Assembly: GCA_030531025.1 (NCBI GenBank) | Contig: JAUMTV010000017.1 | Location: 1-32,512 of the forward strand | DNA length: 32,512 bases | Reading direction: 5' to 3' | From: Turicibacter sp. | Lineage (GTDB): Bacteria > Bacillota > Bacilli > MOL361 > Turicibacteraceae | In this document: in pieces, positions 31,184 through 32,512 of the stretch | How the letters are laid out: every line of letters starts with the position of its first letter | Position numbering within the stretch: position 1 is the first letter of the stretch | Made by a program: the position numbers and the translations under genes | Notes under the pieces: generated by a model | Seen by the model: the letters and a program-made list of their open reading frames with translations, nothing else | What the model was told of the DNA's origin: nothing | The model's database searches: none

Positions 31184-32311
31184 ATGAAAGGCGGAGTACG
31201 TGAACGCTCTAAAGGTAAATGGTCATATTATTTTAAATATAAAGATGAATTTGATAATTGGAAAACAAAAGAAAAAGGCGGCTTCACTTCTAAGAAAGAA
31301 GCACAAACCGCACTTAGAAAAGCTATTACTGAATTCGAAGAAGATGGTTTTCTAAATAAAAAGACGGTATATACACTAGAACAGTACATAGAGTATTGGT
31401 TCGAAAATGTAGCATCTTTGAATTTAAGGCATAATACGCTCAAAGTTTATCGGAGTATAATGAAGAATCATATTTATCCCGATTTAGGACATCTTAAGTT
31501 TGAAAAGATAACTCCCGTTATCATCCAAAACTTCATAACTAAGAAAGCTAAAGAGTGCGGAAACACAACGATAGCACATGTGAGGAAAGTTCTTAACGGA
31601 ACGTTTGAACTTGCGGTTAAACAGCGATTAATTAAACAGAATCCTTTGGATTTTATCGAGAGAATCAAAAAGCAACAAGAAGAGAAAGAAATGCGATTCC
31701 TTAGTAGAGATGAAATTGATACAGTTCTTCGTGAAGTATCAAAAGATAAATACTATCTCTCTATTCTATTAGCTATTCACACCGGAATGCGACGTGGCGA
31801 GGTTTTAGGATTGACTTGGGATGATATCGATCTAGAAGAACAAGTAATTACAATTAATAAGCAACTGCTCTTCCGAAATAAAACACTGATACTTTCCCCA
31901 ACAAAAACCAAATCTAGTAATCGTAAATTCATAATTCCGTCTATATTAGCAATCGAACTTAAAAAGGCTAAAGAAGATCAGGAAAGCAACAGAAAGTATT
32001 ATGACGAACATTACTACTCTGAACATAACTTCGTTTGCTGCAAAGAGGATGGAAGTCCATTAAATCCCGATAGCTTATCACATTACATAGCGAAACTTAG
32101 TAAATCGATTGACATCCCCTTTAAGTTTCATGATTTAAGGCATAGTCACGCCAGTTTACTACTAGAAGCAGGTGTTAATGTAAAAGTCATTCAGGAACGT
32201 TTAGGGCATTCGAACATCGGAACAACACTAGATGTCTATAGTCATGTGTCTCAGCGATTAGAACGCAACTCCATCGATAAATTCGAACAGCTTTTTGCCA
32301 CCAAAAAATAA
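31184..32311 (+). CDS. Tyrosine integrase
   Basis: A ~375-residue phage integrase. The N-terminal AP2-like arm-binding domain reads GKWSYYFKYKDEFDNWKTK, then TSKKEAQTAL. A SAM-like core-binding domain spans ~65-160. The catalytic domain has Arg in HTGMRRGE (~R203), the HDLRH box, LGHSN and the Tyr nucleophile in TTLDVYSHV. The ATG at 31184 follows GAGGTG; an in-frame GTG at 31175 lies inside that ribosome site and is less likely. It inserts and excises the prophage, probably with the xis-like protein at 28922. Confidence 0.95.
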   Translation: MKGGVRERSKGKWSYYFKYKDEFDNWKTKEKGGFTSKKEAQTALRKAITEFEEDGFLNKKTVYTLEQYIEYWFENVASLNLRHNTLKVYRSIMKNHIYPDLGHLKFEKITPVIIQNFITKKAKECGNTTIAHVRKVLNGTFELAVKQRLIKQNPLDFIERIKKQQEEKEMRFLSRDEIDTVLREVSKDKYYLSILLAIHTGMRRGEVLGLTWDDIDLEEQVITINKQLLFRNKTLILSPTKTKSSNRKFIIPSILAIELKKAKEDQESNRKYYDEHYYSEHNFVCCKEDGSPLNPDSLSHYIAKLSKSIDIPFKFHDLRHSHASLLLEAGVNVKVIQERLGHSNIGTTLDVYSHVSQRLERNSIDKFEQLFATKK

Positions 32312-32336
32312 GTTTTGATGGCAAGTATGGTGGCAA
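32295..32336. repeat. Integrase arm-type-like repeats TTGCCACCA
   Basis: TTGCCACCA occurs at 32295 in the last codons of int. Inverted copies follow as TGGCAA at 32319 and TATGGTGGCAA at 32326. Clustered short repeats next to int resemble arm-type binding sites of lambda-like integrases. The same core appears in the 29-bp repeats. Confidence 0.45.
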
Positions 32337-32440
32337 TATTAAAAAATAGCTAATTGCTAACCATTAATTAAATTTAAAAACGTGATAATATCAATAATTA
32401 TAAAGGTTATATAAAAACAATTTTATGCAACAATAGAAAA

Positions 32441-32480
32441 AAATCATTTACTAACGAAGTAAATGATTTTTTTTATTTTT
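32441..32480. terminator. Strong terminator at the right prophage end
   Basis: AAATCATTTACT and AGTAAATGATTT form a perfect 12-bp stem with a five-base loop. A-rich sequence lies on one side and a T run on the other, so it can act in both directions. It closes the integrase transcript and insulates the prophage from the host sequence to the right. Confidence 0.8.
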
Positions 32481-32512
32481 ACGGAACATAAACGAAAGAA
32501 ACAGGTGTTGAT

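Noticed and set aside
220..32425. GTTATgTAAAAA-like match between the left end (~224) and the right end (~32407) as att core
   Set aside because: Only about 11 AT-rich bases match imperfectly, expected by chance in such sequence. The att core stays undetermined.

Overview
The window is an almost complete siphovirus-type prophage of a low-GC Gram-positive host (Bacillota/Firmicutes). The host type is inferred from the AT-rich sequence, AGGAGG-type ribosome sites before nearly every gene, and the gene families: an SPP1/PBSX-like packaging module, a BppU-like fibre, an M23 lysin and a DUF1351/Bet recombination module. A protein resembling the Spo0A C-terminal domain hints at a spore-former or a relative. 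I cannot fix the genus. No clear attL/attR core was found.

Layout, right to left, since most genes lie on the minus strand. (1) Integration and immunity, 29197-32470: tyrosine integrase and CI-like LexA-type repressor on the plus strand, and divergent Cro-like and antirepressor genes. Both promoters are visible, with four related operator-like 19-mers. (2) Early genes, 25839-29158: excisionase-like protein, a lone plus-strand zinc-protein gene with its own terminator, a second HTH regulator, a 29-residue gene, a replisome organizer whose coding sequence carries five tandem 21-bp iterons beside an AT-rich tract (likely origin), and a DnaC/DnaI-type loader. (3) Recombination and accessory genes, 18354-25680: Spo0A_C-like protein, DUF1351 protein, Bet single-strand annealing protein, HNH protein, a zinc protein ending in a sliding-clamp-like QMSLF, RusA resolvase, a LemA plus membrane-protein pair, small acidic or zinc proteins, and an ArpU/RinA-like late regulator.

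(4) Late control region, 17868-18350: three 12-bp direct repeats abut a weak promoter. A leader follows with tRNA-Arg(UCU), a tRNA-like stem structure lacking an anticodon arm, and an intrinsic terminator just before terS. (5) Late genes, 398-17846: terS, terL, portal, a hidden 57-residue membrane protein, MuF protein, scaffold, capsid, connectors, tail tube, two tail chaperones joined by a -1 frameshift, tape measure, distal tail proteins, collagen-like fibre, holin and M23 endolysin, ending in a terminator at 275-315.

The logic resembles a temperate phage. CI holds the divergent promoters off. After induction the leftward early operon makes replication and recombination proteins, then the ArpU-like regulator, which would turn on the repeat-flanked late promoter. 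The most unusual items are the late leader RNA, the 29-bp direct repeats flanking the immunity cassette (one copy inside a hairpin that covers the integrase ribosome site), the Spo0A_C-like and clamp-motif proteins, the LemA pair, and several genes hidden by overlap or frameshift.
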